From: Campylobacter showae
GTDB taxonomy: Bacteria; Campylobacterota; Campylobacteria; Campylobacterales; Campylobacteraceae
NCBI RefSeq assembly: GCF_900573985.1
Contig: NZ_UWOK01000001.1
Span: forward strand, 930,001-994,000
DNA length: 64,000 nt
Reading direction: 5' to 3'
Shown: positions 46,921 through 55,849 of the stretch, piece after piece
How the letters are laid out: each line of letters begins with the position of its first letter
Position numbering within the stretch: the stretch's first letter is position 1
Position numbers and translations under genes: made by a program
The notes under the pieces: model-generated
Told to the model about the DNA's origin: nothing
The model's database searches: none
What the model saw: the letters and a program-made list of their open reading frames with translations, nothing else

Positions 46921-47943
46921 ATGGGGAAAGGTTTCTTTAAGAATAAAAAATTATGCATATTGGTTCTCTCTGTATTGCTATTGCTTTTAATACTAACTTT
47001 TATTTGTTTAGGAAGATATCCGGTTAGCCCCTATGAAGCATTTATGATTATATACAAAACAATAACCGGAGATGTTAGCGGCTTAGGCGTACATGAAACT
47101 AGTGTAGTAATTGACATAAGACTACCTAGAATACTTATGGCAGTTTTAGTAGGTGCAGGGCTATCACTGGCAGGAGCAGCATATCAAACTGTTTTTTCAA
47201 ACCCTTTAGTTAGCCCGGACTTACTAGGGGTGTCTTCAGGAGCAGGTTTTGGGGCGGCTTTATCTATATTATTATCCCTAGACATGATAGTGACTCAGCA
47301 AGTTTCTTTGCTTCTGGGGCTTTTAGCAGTTTATATAGTTTTAAACCTATCCAGAGTAAAAAAACGAACAGATTTGTATGTGTTAGTTTTATCCGGAGTA
47401 ATTGTAAAGTCACTATTTGATGCTTCAATATCATTTATTAAATATATAGCAGATCCGGAAGATAAGCTTCCAACTATCACTATGTGGTTGCTGGGAAGTT
47501 TAGCAAGTGTATCCTATAGAGACCTTGTTATTTGTTCAATAATAATAATACCTTGTATTTTCGGCTTCTTTCTATTAAGGTGGAAATTGAATCTTTTATC
47601 TCTAGATTCTGATGAGGCTAGGTCTTTAGGAATTAATGTAAAAAAATTACGTATTGTGGTTATTTTACTCTCAACATTGATAACTGCAACTACAGTTTCT
47701 GTATGTGGAATTATAGGATGGATAGGTTTAATAATTCCCCATTTGGCCAGAATGGTTATCGGAAATGATAATAGGTACCTTATTCCAACTTGTTGTGTTA
47801 TGGGAGCAATTTATTTATTACTGATAGATACCCTTGCAAGAGCAGCTACAAGCAATGAAATTCCCATTTCAATATTAACAGCATTTATAGGTGCGCCATT
47901 ATTCATAACTATACTTAGAAAAAATTTGGGAGAAAGAAGATGA
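46921..47943 (+). CDS. FecCD-type ABC permease
   Basis: 340-aa permease with nine to ten membrane helices, BtuC/FecCD family, for iron-siderophore, heme or corrinoid uptake. RLPRILMAVLVGAGLSLAGAAYQ and NPLVSPDLLGVSSGAGFGAAL are signatures, and GWIGLIIPHLARM is the coupling region. Very AT-rich with Gram-positive-type GGAGG ribosome sites in the cluster, pointing to a Firmicutes origin. Overlaps the ATPase gene by 4 bp. Confidence 0.92.
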   Translation: MGKGFFKNKKLCILVLSVLLLLLILTFICLGRYPVSPYEAFMIIYKTITGDVSGLGVHETSVVIDIRLPRILMAVLVGAGLSLAGAAYQTVFSNPLVSPDLLGVSSGAGFGAALSILLSLDMIVTQQVSLLLGLLAVYIVLNLSRVKKRTDLYVLVLSGVIVKSLFDASISFIKYIADPEDKLPTITMWLLGSLASVSYRDLVICSIIIIPCIFGFFLLRWKLNLLSLDSDEARSLGINVKKLRIVVILLSTLITATTVSVCGIIGWIGLIIPHLARMVIGNDNRYLIPTCCVMGAIYLLLIDTLARAATSNEIPISILTAFIGAPLFITILRKNLGERR

Positions 47944-48725
47944 TACTCCAAGTTAAAAAAGGTACTTTTTCATATGGCAAGAGAAAAATTTTAAAAGATA
48001 TTTCATTTGATTTAAAAGAAGAAGAAATAATGTCCATTCTTGGACCCAATGGGGTGGGTAAAACTACTTTCTTAAGGTGTCTTATGGGGTTTTTAAAATG
48101 GGACACGGGAAAAGCCTTATTGTTCGGCAAAGATATAAATGAATATGCAGAAAAAGAATTATGGGAAAACTTAAGTTATGTTCCTCAAGTTAAGAAAAGT
48201 GTGTTTAGTTATGGGGTTTTAGAAATGGTTGTGATGGGTTTAGACAAGGAAAACAGTTTTTTCCATATCCCTACGAAGGAAGATTATGATAAAGCTTATG
48301 AAACTTTAAAAGAATTAGGAGTTGAAAAGCTATCAAATAGATACTGTGATGAGCTATCCGGAGGAGAGCTTCAAATGGTTATGATTGCGAGAGCTCTTGT
48401 TTCTAATCCAAAACTTCTTATTTTAGATGAACCGGAGTCAAACCTGGATATGAAGAATCAAATTAGAATCATAGAGGCAATTAAACATATAAATGTAAAT
48501 AAAAAATCTGCTTGCATAATAAACACTCATTTTCCTAGTCATGCATTGCAGATATCTGACAAAACTTTGTTTATCGGTAGTGACTACAAAACAACCTTTG
48601 ATGAAAGTTCGAAAGCCATTACTGAAGATAACTTACAAAAGTATTTTCAGATCAAAGCTAAAATTTTAGTTTTTCAAGCAGAAGAAGTTGAATACAAAAC
48701 AGTTGCACCTTATAAAACCATATAG
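47940..48725 (+). CDS. ABC transporter ATP-binding protein
   Basis: 261-aa ATPase partner of the permease. Walker A GPNGVGKTT (34-42), Q-loop in YVPQVKKS, signature LSGGELQ, Walker B LLILDEPESNLD. Start overlaps the permease stop. Closest by motif to FecE/BtuD-type ATPases. Confidence 0.93.
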   Translation: MILQVKKGTFSYGKRKILKDISFDLKEEEIMSILGPNGVGKTTFLRCLMGFLKWDTGKALLFGKDINEYAEKELWENLSYVPQVKKSVFSYGVLEMVVMGLDKENSFFHIPTKEDYDKAYETLKELGVEKLSNRYCDELSGGELQMVMIARALVSNPKLLILDEPESNLDMKNQIRIIEAIKHINVNKKSACIINTHFPSHALQISDKTLFIGSDYKTTFDESSKAITEDNLQKYFQIKAKILVFQAEEVEYKTVAPYKTI

Positions 48726-48748
48726 AACTGTTAGAAGGAGGTTAATGA

Positions 48749-49696
48749 ATGGAATATAGAAAATTAGGATCTACAGGCATACAAATTTCAAGAATATCTA
48801 TGGGAAGTCATCACTTAAAGAATCCCCAAGATATAGATAAACATGCAGAAAATTTCTTCTATGCATATAAACAAGGAATAAATTTCTTTGAAACCGGCGA
48901 TACTTATGGAAACAATTGTTCAGAACTTATATTAGGTACAGCCATAAAAGAAATGAAGAAGCATAAAAAACCATTTTATATTATGTCAAAGACACATGCC
49001 GGAGATTCTAAAACATTTCGAAAAAATCTTGAAAATTCTTTGAAGAATTTAGGAATAAGTTGTATTGACTCCTTTACTTGTCTTTGGGGTGTAAAATCTT
49101 TTGAAGAATGGAGAGGAGCTAAAAACTATGGAGCTATAAGAGAGATGGAAAAAGCAAGAGAAGAAGGACTTATTAAGCATATTACTTTTTCTTCACACTT
49201 ACAAAATAAAGAACTAATTGAGATGATTGGGGAGTATAAATTTGATTATAGTTTACAGGGCTTTAATATAATTAATTCCAAATACAGATTAAAAGGAATA
49301 ATGAAGACTCATGAAAAAGATATAGGGACAATAGCTATGAATCCGCTGGCAACAGGAGACTTGTTGCTTTATGAAGATATATTTAACGCTATTCGTATAA
49401 AAGAAGACCAAACTTTGGTTCAAGCGGCATATGCATATATTCTGTCCTTTCCTTTTATAGATTCTGTACTGGGAACCTTTAATTCAAAAGATGAAATTAA
49501 TGAAGCTATTAAAACCCTATATCAAGAACCTTACTCTGCTAAAGAAAGGAGTGAACAAGAAGGAAAATTAAAAGAAAGAATTAATCAAGTTGATTTAGAA
49601 AGAAAGATAGAAGTTGGCAAAGCTCTTAGACAAAGACCTCATATATTAAGAGAAGAAGTTGCAGATTTGTTTGGAGTTTATCCACTAAGTGTATAA
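48749..49696 (+). CDS. Aldo/keto reductase
   Basis: 315-aa NADPH-dependent oxidoreductase fold. EYRKLGSTGIQISRISMG opens the barrel, FETGDTYGNN holds catalytic Asp and Tyr, and MSKTHAG the Lys. AAGGAGG ribosome site. No iron-sulfur motif at the C-terminus. It is embedded between transport genes, so its substrate may be the imported chelate, but this is a guess. Confidence 0.85.
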   Translation: MEYRKLGSTGIQISRISMGSHHLKNPQDIDKHAENFFYAYKQGINFFETGDTYGNNCSELILGTAIKEMKKHKKPFYIMSKTHAGDSKTFRKNLENSLKNLGISCIDSFTCLWGVKSFEEWRGAKNYGAIREMEKAREEGLIKHITFSSHLQNKELIEMIGEYKFDYSLQGFNIINSKYRLKGIMKTHEKDIGTIAMNPLATGDLLLYEDIFNAIRIKEDQTLVQAAYAYILSFPFIDSVLGTFNSKDEINEAIKTLYQEPYSAKERSEQEGKLKERINQVDLERKIEVGKALRQRPHILREEVADLFGVYPLSV

Positions 49697-49713
49697 TTTT
49701 CAAAGGAGGAAAA

Positions 49714-50787
49714 ATGAAAAGAAGGATTAGTTTATTATTATTTTTAGTACTAGCATTAATTTTAAATGCTTGTGGCGGCAGCGAAAAAGAAGCTAGTCAA
49801 GTGCAAGAAGTTAAAGAGGTAAAAGAAAGCGAATACTCGGTTACTGATGTTAGAGGAAAAACGATTAAATTTGAAAAAACACCGGAAAGAATTGCAACGG
49901 TGGACAAGCCTCTTCCGTCTATAATATATGCAATTGATGGAAAGACAGATAAAATTGTAGGATGCAACCCATCTTCTATTAAAGCTTTTGAAGAAAGTGT
50001 TTTAAAAAACATGTATCCACAACTAGCTAATGCGAATACTAAATGGTGTTCAAAAGACTCAGTTGTTAACGTGGAAGAGTTATTGAAGCTAAAACCGGAT
50101 GTAGTGTTTATTTATTCGAATATTGAGAAAGAAATTGAAAAAATGGAAGCTGCAGGACTTAAGGTAGTAGCTTTAAAGAGGGCAGAATTTGACAGTATAA
50201 AAGAAAATATAAAAATGATATCTGAAGTACTTCAAAAGAAAGAACGTGGCGACTTATTAGTTGAATATATGGACAAAGGAATTAATGAAGTAACATTAAA
50301 GTTAGCTGAAATAAAAGATGAAGATAAACCAAAAGTTATAGAGTTTTATAGTGACATGAAAATAGCTGTAAAAACATACGACCATTGGATGAAACCAAGT
50401 GGAGCCTATAATCCGGCCCACGAGCTTAAGGGTAAATTGGCTGAAGTGGACATGGAGCAGATGATTGTATGGAACCCTGATATCATTTATTTAGGAAATC
50501 ATTCAGACTTAATGCCGGAAGACTTTATTGAAAATAAGCAGGAAGGTAGAGACTGGTCAACAATTAAAGCTGTAGCTAACAAACAAGTATACAAAATTCC
50601 TATAGGTGTTTATAGGTGGGATCCTCCTGGGGTTGAAACTCCGCTTACAGTTAAATGGGCTGCAAAAATACAGTATCCAAAATTGTTTTCAGATATGGAC
50701 ATGGAAGTAGAGTTAAAGAATTTCTTTGAATATGTATATGATTACAAATTATCAGATGATGAAGTTGCTACAATATTGAGGAAGTAG
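49714..50787 (+). CDS. ABC transporter substrate-binding lipoprotein
   Basis: 357-aa class III periplasmic binding protein (FhuD/BtuF type). Signal peptide with lipobox LILNACGG; lipidated Cys is residue 20. VTDVRGKTIKFEKTPERIATV is the usual domain start, and PDVVFIYSN and NPDIIYLGNHSD are the two-domain signatures. Binds the ligand for the permease/ATPase pair. Its last 52 bp are repeated downstream by a tandem duplication. Confidence 0.9.
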   Translation: MKRRISLLLFLVLALILNACGGSEKEASQVQEVKEVKESEYSVTDVRGKTIKFEKTPERIATVDKPLPSIIYAIDGKTDKIVGCNPSSIKAFEESVLKNMYPQLANANTKWCSKDSVVNVEELLKLKPDVVFIYSNIEKEIEKMEAAGLKVVALKRAEFDSIKENIKMISEVLQKKERGDLLVEYMDKGINEVTLKLAEIKDEDKPKVIEFYSDMKIAVKTYDHWMKPSGAYNPAHELKGKLAEVDMEQMIVWNPDIIYLGNHSDLMPEDFIENKQEGRDWSTIKAVANKQVYKIPIGVYRWDPPGVETPLTVKWAAKIQYPKLFSDMDMEVELKNFFEYVYDYKLSDDEVATILRK

Positions 50788-50930
50788 TTTTAACAAGAAA
50801 GGAAGAAACATGGATAAATAAAAGTATTAGAAATATGATTACAAATTATCAGATGATGAAGTTGCTACAATATTGAGGAAGTAGTTTTAACAAGAAAGGA
50901 AGAAACATGGATAAAATAAAAGTATTAGAA
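50736..50930 (+). repeat. 97-bp tandem duplication across a gene boundary
   Basis: Bases 50736-50832 are repeated from 50833 with a 97-bp offset. The unit covers the last codons of the binding-protein gene, its stop, the ribosome site and the first codons of the FmdE-like gene. Copy 1 has one A fewer (ATGGATAAATAA against ATGGATAAAATAA), so its start leads into an immediate stop; copy 2 drives the real gene. Confidence 0.88.
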
Positions 50931-51419
50931 AAAGGACATGAATTAGAATATAGCTTTGATGATTTACTAAACTATCATGGTGTAGATTATCCCGGGGGAG
51001 TAGCTCATGCATTTCAAGTCATGAGTAGAGCCTTTCCACTTTTAGATGATGGGAAATTATTAGAAAGAAGAGAGATATATCTTATTACAGCATTTCCGGG
51101 ACCGGGAGGGCTAGATGCTTTTGAAATGGTAACAAGATGCGTAACAGGTGGTAGAATTTCCGTTGATATTAATTTAAAAGAAGCTGAAGAAGTCTTAGAA
51201 AGTCCCCATGGAAGATATTATTTTAAATTCAAGTATAGAGATAAAACAGTCGTTATAACCATAAAGCCAGGTTTTGTACTAAAAGAATTTATTGAATTAT
51301 CAAGAAAAGAAGATAGAAGTGAAGAAGAAGAGACTACTTTGATTCAGATGAAAAAAGATATGGCAGCAAGACTATTGGCCGCTAAGCCCGAAGAAGTATA
51401 TAACGCAAAAGTTCTATAA
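50907..51419 (+). CDS. FmdE-like protein
   Basis: 170-aa protein resembling the FmdE domain of formylmethanofuran dehydrogenase subunit E: YSFDDLLNYHGVDYPGGVAHAFQVMSRAF, then GGLDAFEMVTRCVTGGRISVD. In bacteria, stand-alone FmdE-like proteins often accompany metal or oxyanion transport genes. The C-terminal zinc part of longer homologues is missing. Start fixed by AGGAAGAAAC before ATG, within the second copy of the duplication. Confidence 0.65.
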   Translation: MDKIKVLEKGHELEYSFDDLLNYHGVDYPGGVAHAFQVMSRAFPLLDDGKLLERREIYLITAFPGPGGLDAFEMVTRCVTGGRISVDINLKEAEEVLESPHGRYYFKFKYRDKTVVITIKPGFVLKEFIELSRKEDRSEEEETTLIQMKKDMAARLLAAKPEEVYNAKVL

Positions 51420-51447
51420 AAGAAAAAGAGAAGGGTTTTGATATGTG

Positions 51448-51487
51448 CCCTCTTTACTGGACAAACCAGCAAGGAGGGTATTTTTTT
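51448..51487 (+). terminator. Terminator of the ABC transporter cluster
   Basis: CCCTCTTT pairs with AAGGAGGG, with an inner CTGG/CCAG stem and a 5-base loop, followed by seven T. Clear Rho-independent terminator. Confidence 0.88.
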
Positions 51488-51601
51488 GAAAATAAAGATG
51501 CGTTTGAGTTATTAGTGTTTGGTTCTTATGGAAAAAATACAGTAATTTTTTAGGCTGTATAATAAATATGGGGTTTTAGGGATAATCCTTAACGAGGTCT
51601 T

Positions 51602-51742
51602 TTGTCTGACTTGTTAGACAAAAAGTATCCTCGCCCAGATGAAATACAAGATGGCTTTTTGATAGCAAATACCATATATAGAATATATATGCAAGCTGGT
51701 TCAGGTTATGCTTTTCGTTGTTTATTGATCCGTTTAAGATAA
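51602..51742 (+). other. Possible gene remnant in 458-bp gap
   Basis: In the gap 51420-51877 a 46-codon open frame (TTG start) reads KKYPRPDEIQDGFLIANTIY then RIYMQAGSGYAF. It looks protein-like but has no recognised family or ribosome site. Apart from the terminator, nothing else is seen in this gap. Confidence 0.25.
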
Positions 51743-51877
51743 ATAAAATAACATATAGCAAAATATTAAAAAGTCATAAAATTAAGCATAATTTCAGAAT
51801 CTTAAATAACCTTAAATTATAAATCAACCTTTACTATTTATGTTAACAATCCCATCATTCTAAATAGTTTACTACGC

Positions 51878-53824
51878 TCACCCTTCCCCTCCTTGATAAA
51901 AATTTACCTCTTCAACTAGATCCTTTAGAATTTTCGGAGTTACTGGCTCCCCATAAGTATTCATAGTGATTTTGTATTGTTGTTCATGCCCTACAAGAGC
52001 AGCTATATGCTCGACCCTTTGACCACTTTGAATGAGCTTGTTTATGAAAGTGTGTCTAAATGAGTGAAATGTCCTTGTCTTATCATCATCTTTTATAACT
52101 TTAGTATTGATCTTCTTTCTAAAATACTCAGAAAAGTCTTTATTGTCACAGCTAAATAGCCTAACTGCTTTGCCACTTTGCTTAGCTAGCTTCTTTTTAT
52201 TCTCTATAAATTCAAATAGCCCAATGCTACTTAACTTAGAGTGGATAGGAACTATCCTTACAGAGTTTCTGGTCTTTAAAGTCTTGCTCTTGCCTGTTTT
52301 TACATCTATTTTTGTATTTAAACTAAAGCATACTATGTTATATTTTTCAACTATGTCATCTGTGTTTAACTGGATTATCTCATTTAGTCTCATGCCAGAA
52401 TAAGCTGCTATATGGGTAACGAAAAATAGCTCATCTTTGCTAATTCTTTGACTTTTAGTATCACCACTTGATCTGATCTTGTTCACAATATCCAAAAGTG
52501 CGTTTACGTCACTATCTTCGTAAGGATTTTTATTTGTAACGTCATCTTGGTTTAAATTTATTTGTAGATCTATAGCTGGATTCTTATCTATATAGTCGCT
52601 ATCGTAGCAGTATTTAAAAAACTCACTAACTCTAACAATATATTTCTTGATAGTTGATTTAGAAATTTTTGGTCTATCTTTTGCTAAAGCTATGATCTCA
52701 TCTAAGCTTTTATCTTTATAGAGACTATTTTGAGAGAGCTTGGTTGGTAGTTGTAGTAAGACATTTCTAAAATTTAGTAAGTCATCTCTTTTTATCTTTT
52801 TGATGTCTAGCTCGTCGCCAAATTTCATAGACATTAACCGCCCTACATGTCTAACAAGGCCAAATGTGCTATCACTCCAGTTATTTGAAATGCTTGTGTT
52901 TGATATATAGTTTTTAAATGCGCTATTTAGCGTGACCAAGTTAGCTTTACTCTCATTTTTAGTAGAAGAGTCTAGTTTGTATCTAAGACTTTTAGCTCTA
53001 TTTGAGAAGAGCTTTTGAAAGAAATTTATAGCTTCATTGAAAGTCATGCCACTAGCATCACTTGTGTCATCTATCGCAAGATCTTTAGCCTCAATATCAC
53101 TTAAAACTATACCTTTATCTTCATATTTATCTGCCTTATATAGCTTCACCTTACCACCAAAGGTAGGATCATTTAAATTTCCATATCCAAATTTTAGATC
53201 ATCGCTTAGCTCGTTATCTCCATCTGGCGATAGCTCACAACCAAATATTCTTAGGATATCGTTTTGTGTGAGTGCCCCCTTTTGCCTAGCTAGCTCATTT
53301 ATAGCATCTCTTAGCTCACAAACAGAGTGCTTTAAAGACTTTTTAGTAAAAGGTAGCACCAAATTCTGCTTTTTTAAAGCCTCTATGTCGTCTTGATAGC
53401 TATCTATGTTAGCCTCTTTAATGCCCTTTGCTATCTCATCTTTGGTGCCATCATCTAAATTTGTGCTCTTATGCTTTTTGCTAAGTGGCACAAATGCTTG
53501 TTGCTTATCATTTAGTAGCTTTTGGTTTTTGCACATCTTATATGATATGTGATTTATGTTATCTATCGTTGCCTCAAGCACTCTTTTGCCAAGAAACTTT
53601 TTGGTTTGAGGATCGGCGCAAGATAGCTTTTTGCAGATATCATCAACCTCTTTTGATATGACACTGGGCAAGCTATCTTCTTTTAAACTCTGTTTTAAAA
53701 ACAAATTTAGTGATAGTAGTCCATCTAAATTTATATATCTGCCAAGCATATCATGCTCTTTGATACTTTTGGCCTCCTTGGCTTTTAAAAGCATAAGTAC
53801 CAAGTGCTCTAACGGAGAAAACAA
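51878..53824 (-). CDS. Tyrosine recombinase C (site-specific integrase)
   Basis: 648-aa integrase. A long N-terminal part (1-290) and a SAM-like domain (about 310-400) precede the catalytic domain with SGMRLNEIIQL, HSFRHTF, LVGHEQQ and Tyr in MNTYGEP, so it looks active. The first codons (TTG at 53824) overlap the transposase remnant; a start at the nearby internal ATG before LLKAKEAKSIKEHD is equally possible. It may be the integrase of the AT-rich cargo block to its left. Confidence 0.85.
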   Translation of the reverse strand: MFSPLEHLVLMLLKAKEAKSIKEHDMLGRYINLDGLLSLNLFLKQSLKEDSLPSVISKEVDDICKKLSCADPQTKKFLGKRVLEATIDNINHISYKMCKNQKLLNDKQQAFVPLSKKHKSTNLDDGTKDEIAKGIKEANIDSYQDDIEALKKQNLVLPFTKKSLKHSVCELRDAINELARQKGALTQNDILRIFGCELSPDGDNELSDDLKFGYGNLNDPTFGGKVKLYKADKYEDKGIVLSDIEAKDLAIDDTSDASGMTFNEAINFFQKLFSNRAKSLRYKLDSSTKNESKANLVTLNSAFKNYISNTSISNNWSDSTFGLVRHVGRLMSMKFGDELDIKKIKRDDLLNFRNVLLQLPTKLSQNSLYKDKSLDEIIALAKDRPKISKSTIKKYIVRVSEFFKYCYDSDYIDKNPAIDLQINLNQDDVTNKNPYEDSDVNALLDIVNKIRSSGDTKSQRISKDELFFVTHIAAYSGMRLNEIIQLNTDDIVEKYNIVCFSLNTKIDVKTGKSKTLKTRNSVRIVPIHSKLSSIGLFEFIENKKKLAKQSGKAVRLFSCDNKDFSEYFRKKINTKVIKDDDKTRTFHSFRHTFINKLIQSGQRVEHIAALVGHEQQYKITMNTYGEPVTPKILKDLVEEVNFYQGGEG

Positions 53825-54071
53825 TAACCAATCGGAAAGCTTTAACGCTAGATTTAGACGTTTGCAATACGGTCAATGCCATAAACTAGGAACGCTTTAT
53901 CTTTCAAACTATGCTAACGAAATAGCTTATAGAGAGGACACAAGAAGGCTAGATAATAAAGCAATAATGGACGATATTTTATCAAGATGCCTAGCCGACA
54001 ACTCAATATCTAACGAGTTTTGCGGTTACTGGCAAGGCAATCATAGAGTAGCCGAGAGGCTTGGAGCTTAA
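53818..54071 (+). pseudogene. IS1595-type transposase, C-terminal remnant
   Basis: About 84 codons, NNNQSESFNARFRRLQYG through NEFCGYWQGNHRVAERLGA. The SESFN-RFR pattern and the late YANEIAYREDTRR and FCGYWQGN are typical of IS1595-family transposases. The N-terminal two thirds are missing; recombinase C abuts the break. It lies inside the right terminal repeat and explains the 8-bp target duplication. Confidence 0.7.
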
Positions 54072-54484
54072 GAAGCTATCTTATAAAATTTTACTCTATT
54101 GTCGGTAAATAACGAGGCAGTTCCTCTTTTTATGAGTTTTGAAATTAAAGAGGATATGTTTTGCTTATATTTGGCGATGAGAGCATCGTCTACTTTCTCG
54201 TCTTTAAAAACATACTCGGCTATTTCATTTACAGTGCTAGGCTTTATCTTTAAACACTCTATAATCCTACGATTTAGCTCACCGTGAGGAAAATACGAAG
54301 CATTACTAATCCTTTTAGCCCGAATGAACGTAGTTTTATAACTAGGGTCGAATATCGCAATAGCCTTATCTATAGTTTCAAGCTCCGATTTTAGCTTTAA
54401 AACGATTTCTTTATGATATTTGATACTTCCTTGAAGCTCAGAGTGTTTACTAACGAGAGCGGATATTACGTGAGTTTCGGCCAT
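54068..54484 (-). CDS. Hypothetical helical protein beside transposase
   Basis: 138-aa protein: N-terminal coiled coil (about 12-45), then a winged-helix-like part (HGELNRRIIECLKIKPSTVNEIAEYVF). AAAGGA ribosome site and a TATTAT -10-like box upstream. Tail-to-tail with the transposase remnant (4-bp overlap) and within 85 bp of the right terminal repeat, so probably a passenger gene or regulator of the insertion element. Confidence 0.6.
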   Translation of the reverse strand: MAETHVISALVSKHSELQGSIKYHKEIVLKLKSELETIDKAIAIFDPSYKTTFIRAKRISNASYFPHGELNRRIIECLKIKPSTVNEIAEYVFKDEKVDDALIAKYKQNISSLISKLIKRGTASLFTDNRVKFYKIAS

Positions 54485-54569
54485 ATAAAATCCTTTGCGA
54501 TATGCTATAATAGGCTGAATTTTAGCGGATTTTATAATGAAAGTCTTGTGCGTTTGCTACATAATACCG

Positions 54570-54577
54570 CTTTTTTC
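54570..54577. repeat. Right target-site duplication
   Basis: CTTTTTTC immediately after the right terminal repeat, identical to 34195-34202. On the minus strand it encodes the Glu-Lys of the polymerase shared by both halves. Confidence 0.88.
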
Positions 54578-55721
54578 GGTTTTGCTTTCCTTTACGACGT
54601 CGTTTGCAGATATGCCGATTTGTCTGATGAGGCCTGCATTTTTTATCTTTTTTAGGTATAGCTCCTGCGCCGCGTCCATGAGCACGCTAGCGATGTTGCT
54701 AGGCGTTTTAAACCTTACCGTGGCTCTTTGTGCGGGCTCGTTTTTGCCCGCAAATTTGATATTTATAGTGAGCCCGCTAGCCCGCACCTCCTCGTTTATC
54801 ATCTTTAGAGCTAGCCTATCGGTCATCTCTTTTAGCACGATTAGAGCCTCTAGCCTCTCGTAGTCCCTGGGTAAAATTTCAGAGCTAAAGTATGATTTGG
54901 TAGAGGGCTTATAGGCCTTGATGTCCGCTATAGTGGTGGGCTCGATACCGTTTGCGTGATCTAGCGCGATATAGGCGTCGATGCCAAACACTCTTTCAAG
55001 CAGGCTAAATGGCGCGTTTGCCATATCCTTCATGCAAAATATCCCGTATCGCTCAAGCTTAGCCCTAGTTTGCTTGCCTATGCGCCAAAAATCATTTAGC
55101 GGCTGGTGCGTCCAGAGCTTTTCTTTATAGAGAGCTTCGTCTAAAAAAGCGATATTATCCTCGCTGTGTTTGGCTAGGATGTCAAGGGCTATTTTGGCTA
55201 GATATAGATTCGTCCCCATGCCGCAGGTCGGCGTTACACCCGTGGTTTTTAGGATGTCGTCCATTATCATCTTTGCCATGGCTCTAGCTTCTAGTTTATA
55301 AAATTCTAGATACGAGGTGAGGTCGATAAAGGCCTCGTCGATGGAGTAGACGTAGATGTCGTCTTTGGCTACGTATTTTAGGTATATGCCGTAAATTTTA
55401 GCCGCGTAGTCGATGTAAAACTGCATCCTGGGCGACGCAATTATATATTTTATATTTTTAGGTATTTCAAACAGCCTGCATCTGTTTTTTACGCCAAGAG
55501 CCTTTAGTGCGGGGCTAACGGCTAGACACACGCTACCCTCGCCCCTGCTGGCGTCTGCGACGACTAAATTCGTCTCAAAGGGATCAAGCCCTCGCTCCAC
55601 GCACTCGACCGAGGCGTAGAAGGATTTTAGATCGATGACGGCGTAGATGCTTGGGGTTAAATTCTTGCTTTGGTTTAAGGTTGAAATTTCATTTTCGGCA
55701 AATTCGGTTTTTGTTTTTCAT
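54570..55721 (-). pseudogene. Y-family DNA polymerase (UmuC-like), 5' part, broken twice
   Basis: Translesion polymerase body of UmuC type. AVIDLKSFYASVEC (metal-binding Asp) is encoded just above 55600, YSIDEAFIDLT holds the second acidic pair, and the little-finger domain follows. The gene is cut at 54577 by the 20-kb element. At the 5' end, the frame has no ATG, GTG or TTG before the catalytic motif; the ATG at 55721 is in another frame, and a one-base change in its A tracts would join it. The 3' part is at 34029-34202. Confidence 0.88.
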
Positions 55722-55816
55722 AATGGGATTATAGAAAAAATCGGTAAAAATTATGACTTAAATTTACGAAAAAAGGAGGGGGGTTAAATTTTTGTTTTTT
55801 TGTGGATATCGTGAGT

Positions 55817-55841
55817 GTGAGTATCCAAGTCAGATACTCAC
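55817..55841. repeat. 9-bp hairpin between relaxase and polymerase genes
   Basis: GTGAGTATC (55817-55825) pairs with GATACTCAC (55833-55841) around a 7-base loop. It lies just beyond the relaxase stop. On the minus strand it is not followed by T, so termination is uncertain. Confidence 0.5.
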
Positions 55842-55849
55842 GGTGGCGG

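Larger units (their letters stand above)
34203..54569. mobile_element. 20.4-kb TIR/TSD-bounded element inserted in polymerase gene
   Basis: Left end CGGTATTATGTAGCA-TTT-GCACAAG and, read from the right end, CGGTATTATGTAGCA-AAC-GCACAAG: 22 of 25 bases match as terminal inverted repeats. Both ends abut the same 8-bp target copy, and excision restores the polymerase frame. An IS1595-type transposase C-terminus next to the right end supports family assignment, since that family makes 8-bp duplications. The interior is a mosaic of host-like operons (lar, fumarase), AT-rich cargo and remnants, so it probably grew by later insertions or by composite transposition. Confidence 0.85.

Noticed and set aside
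55770..55785. Poly-G phase-variation tract
   Set aside because: Only six G, outside any gene; Campylobacter contingency tracts are usually eight or more.
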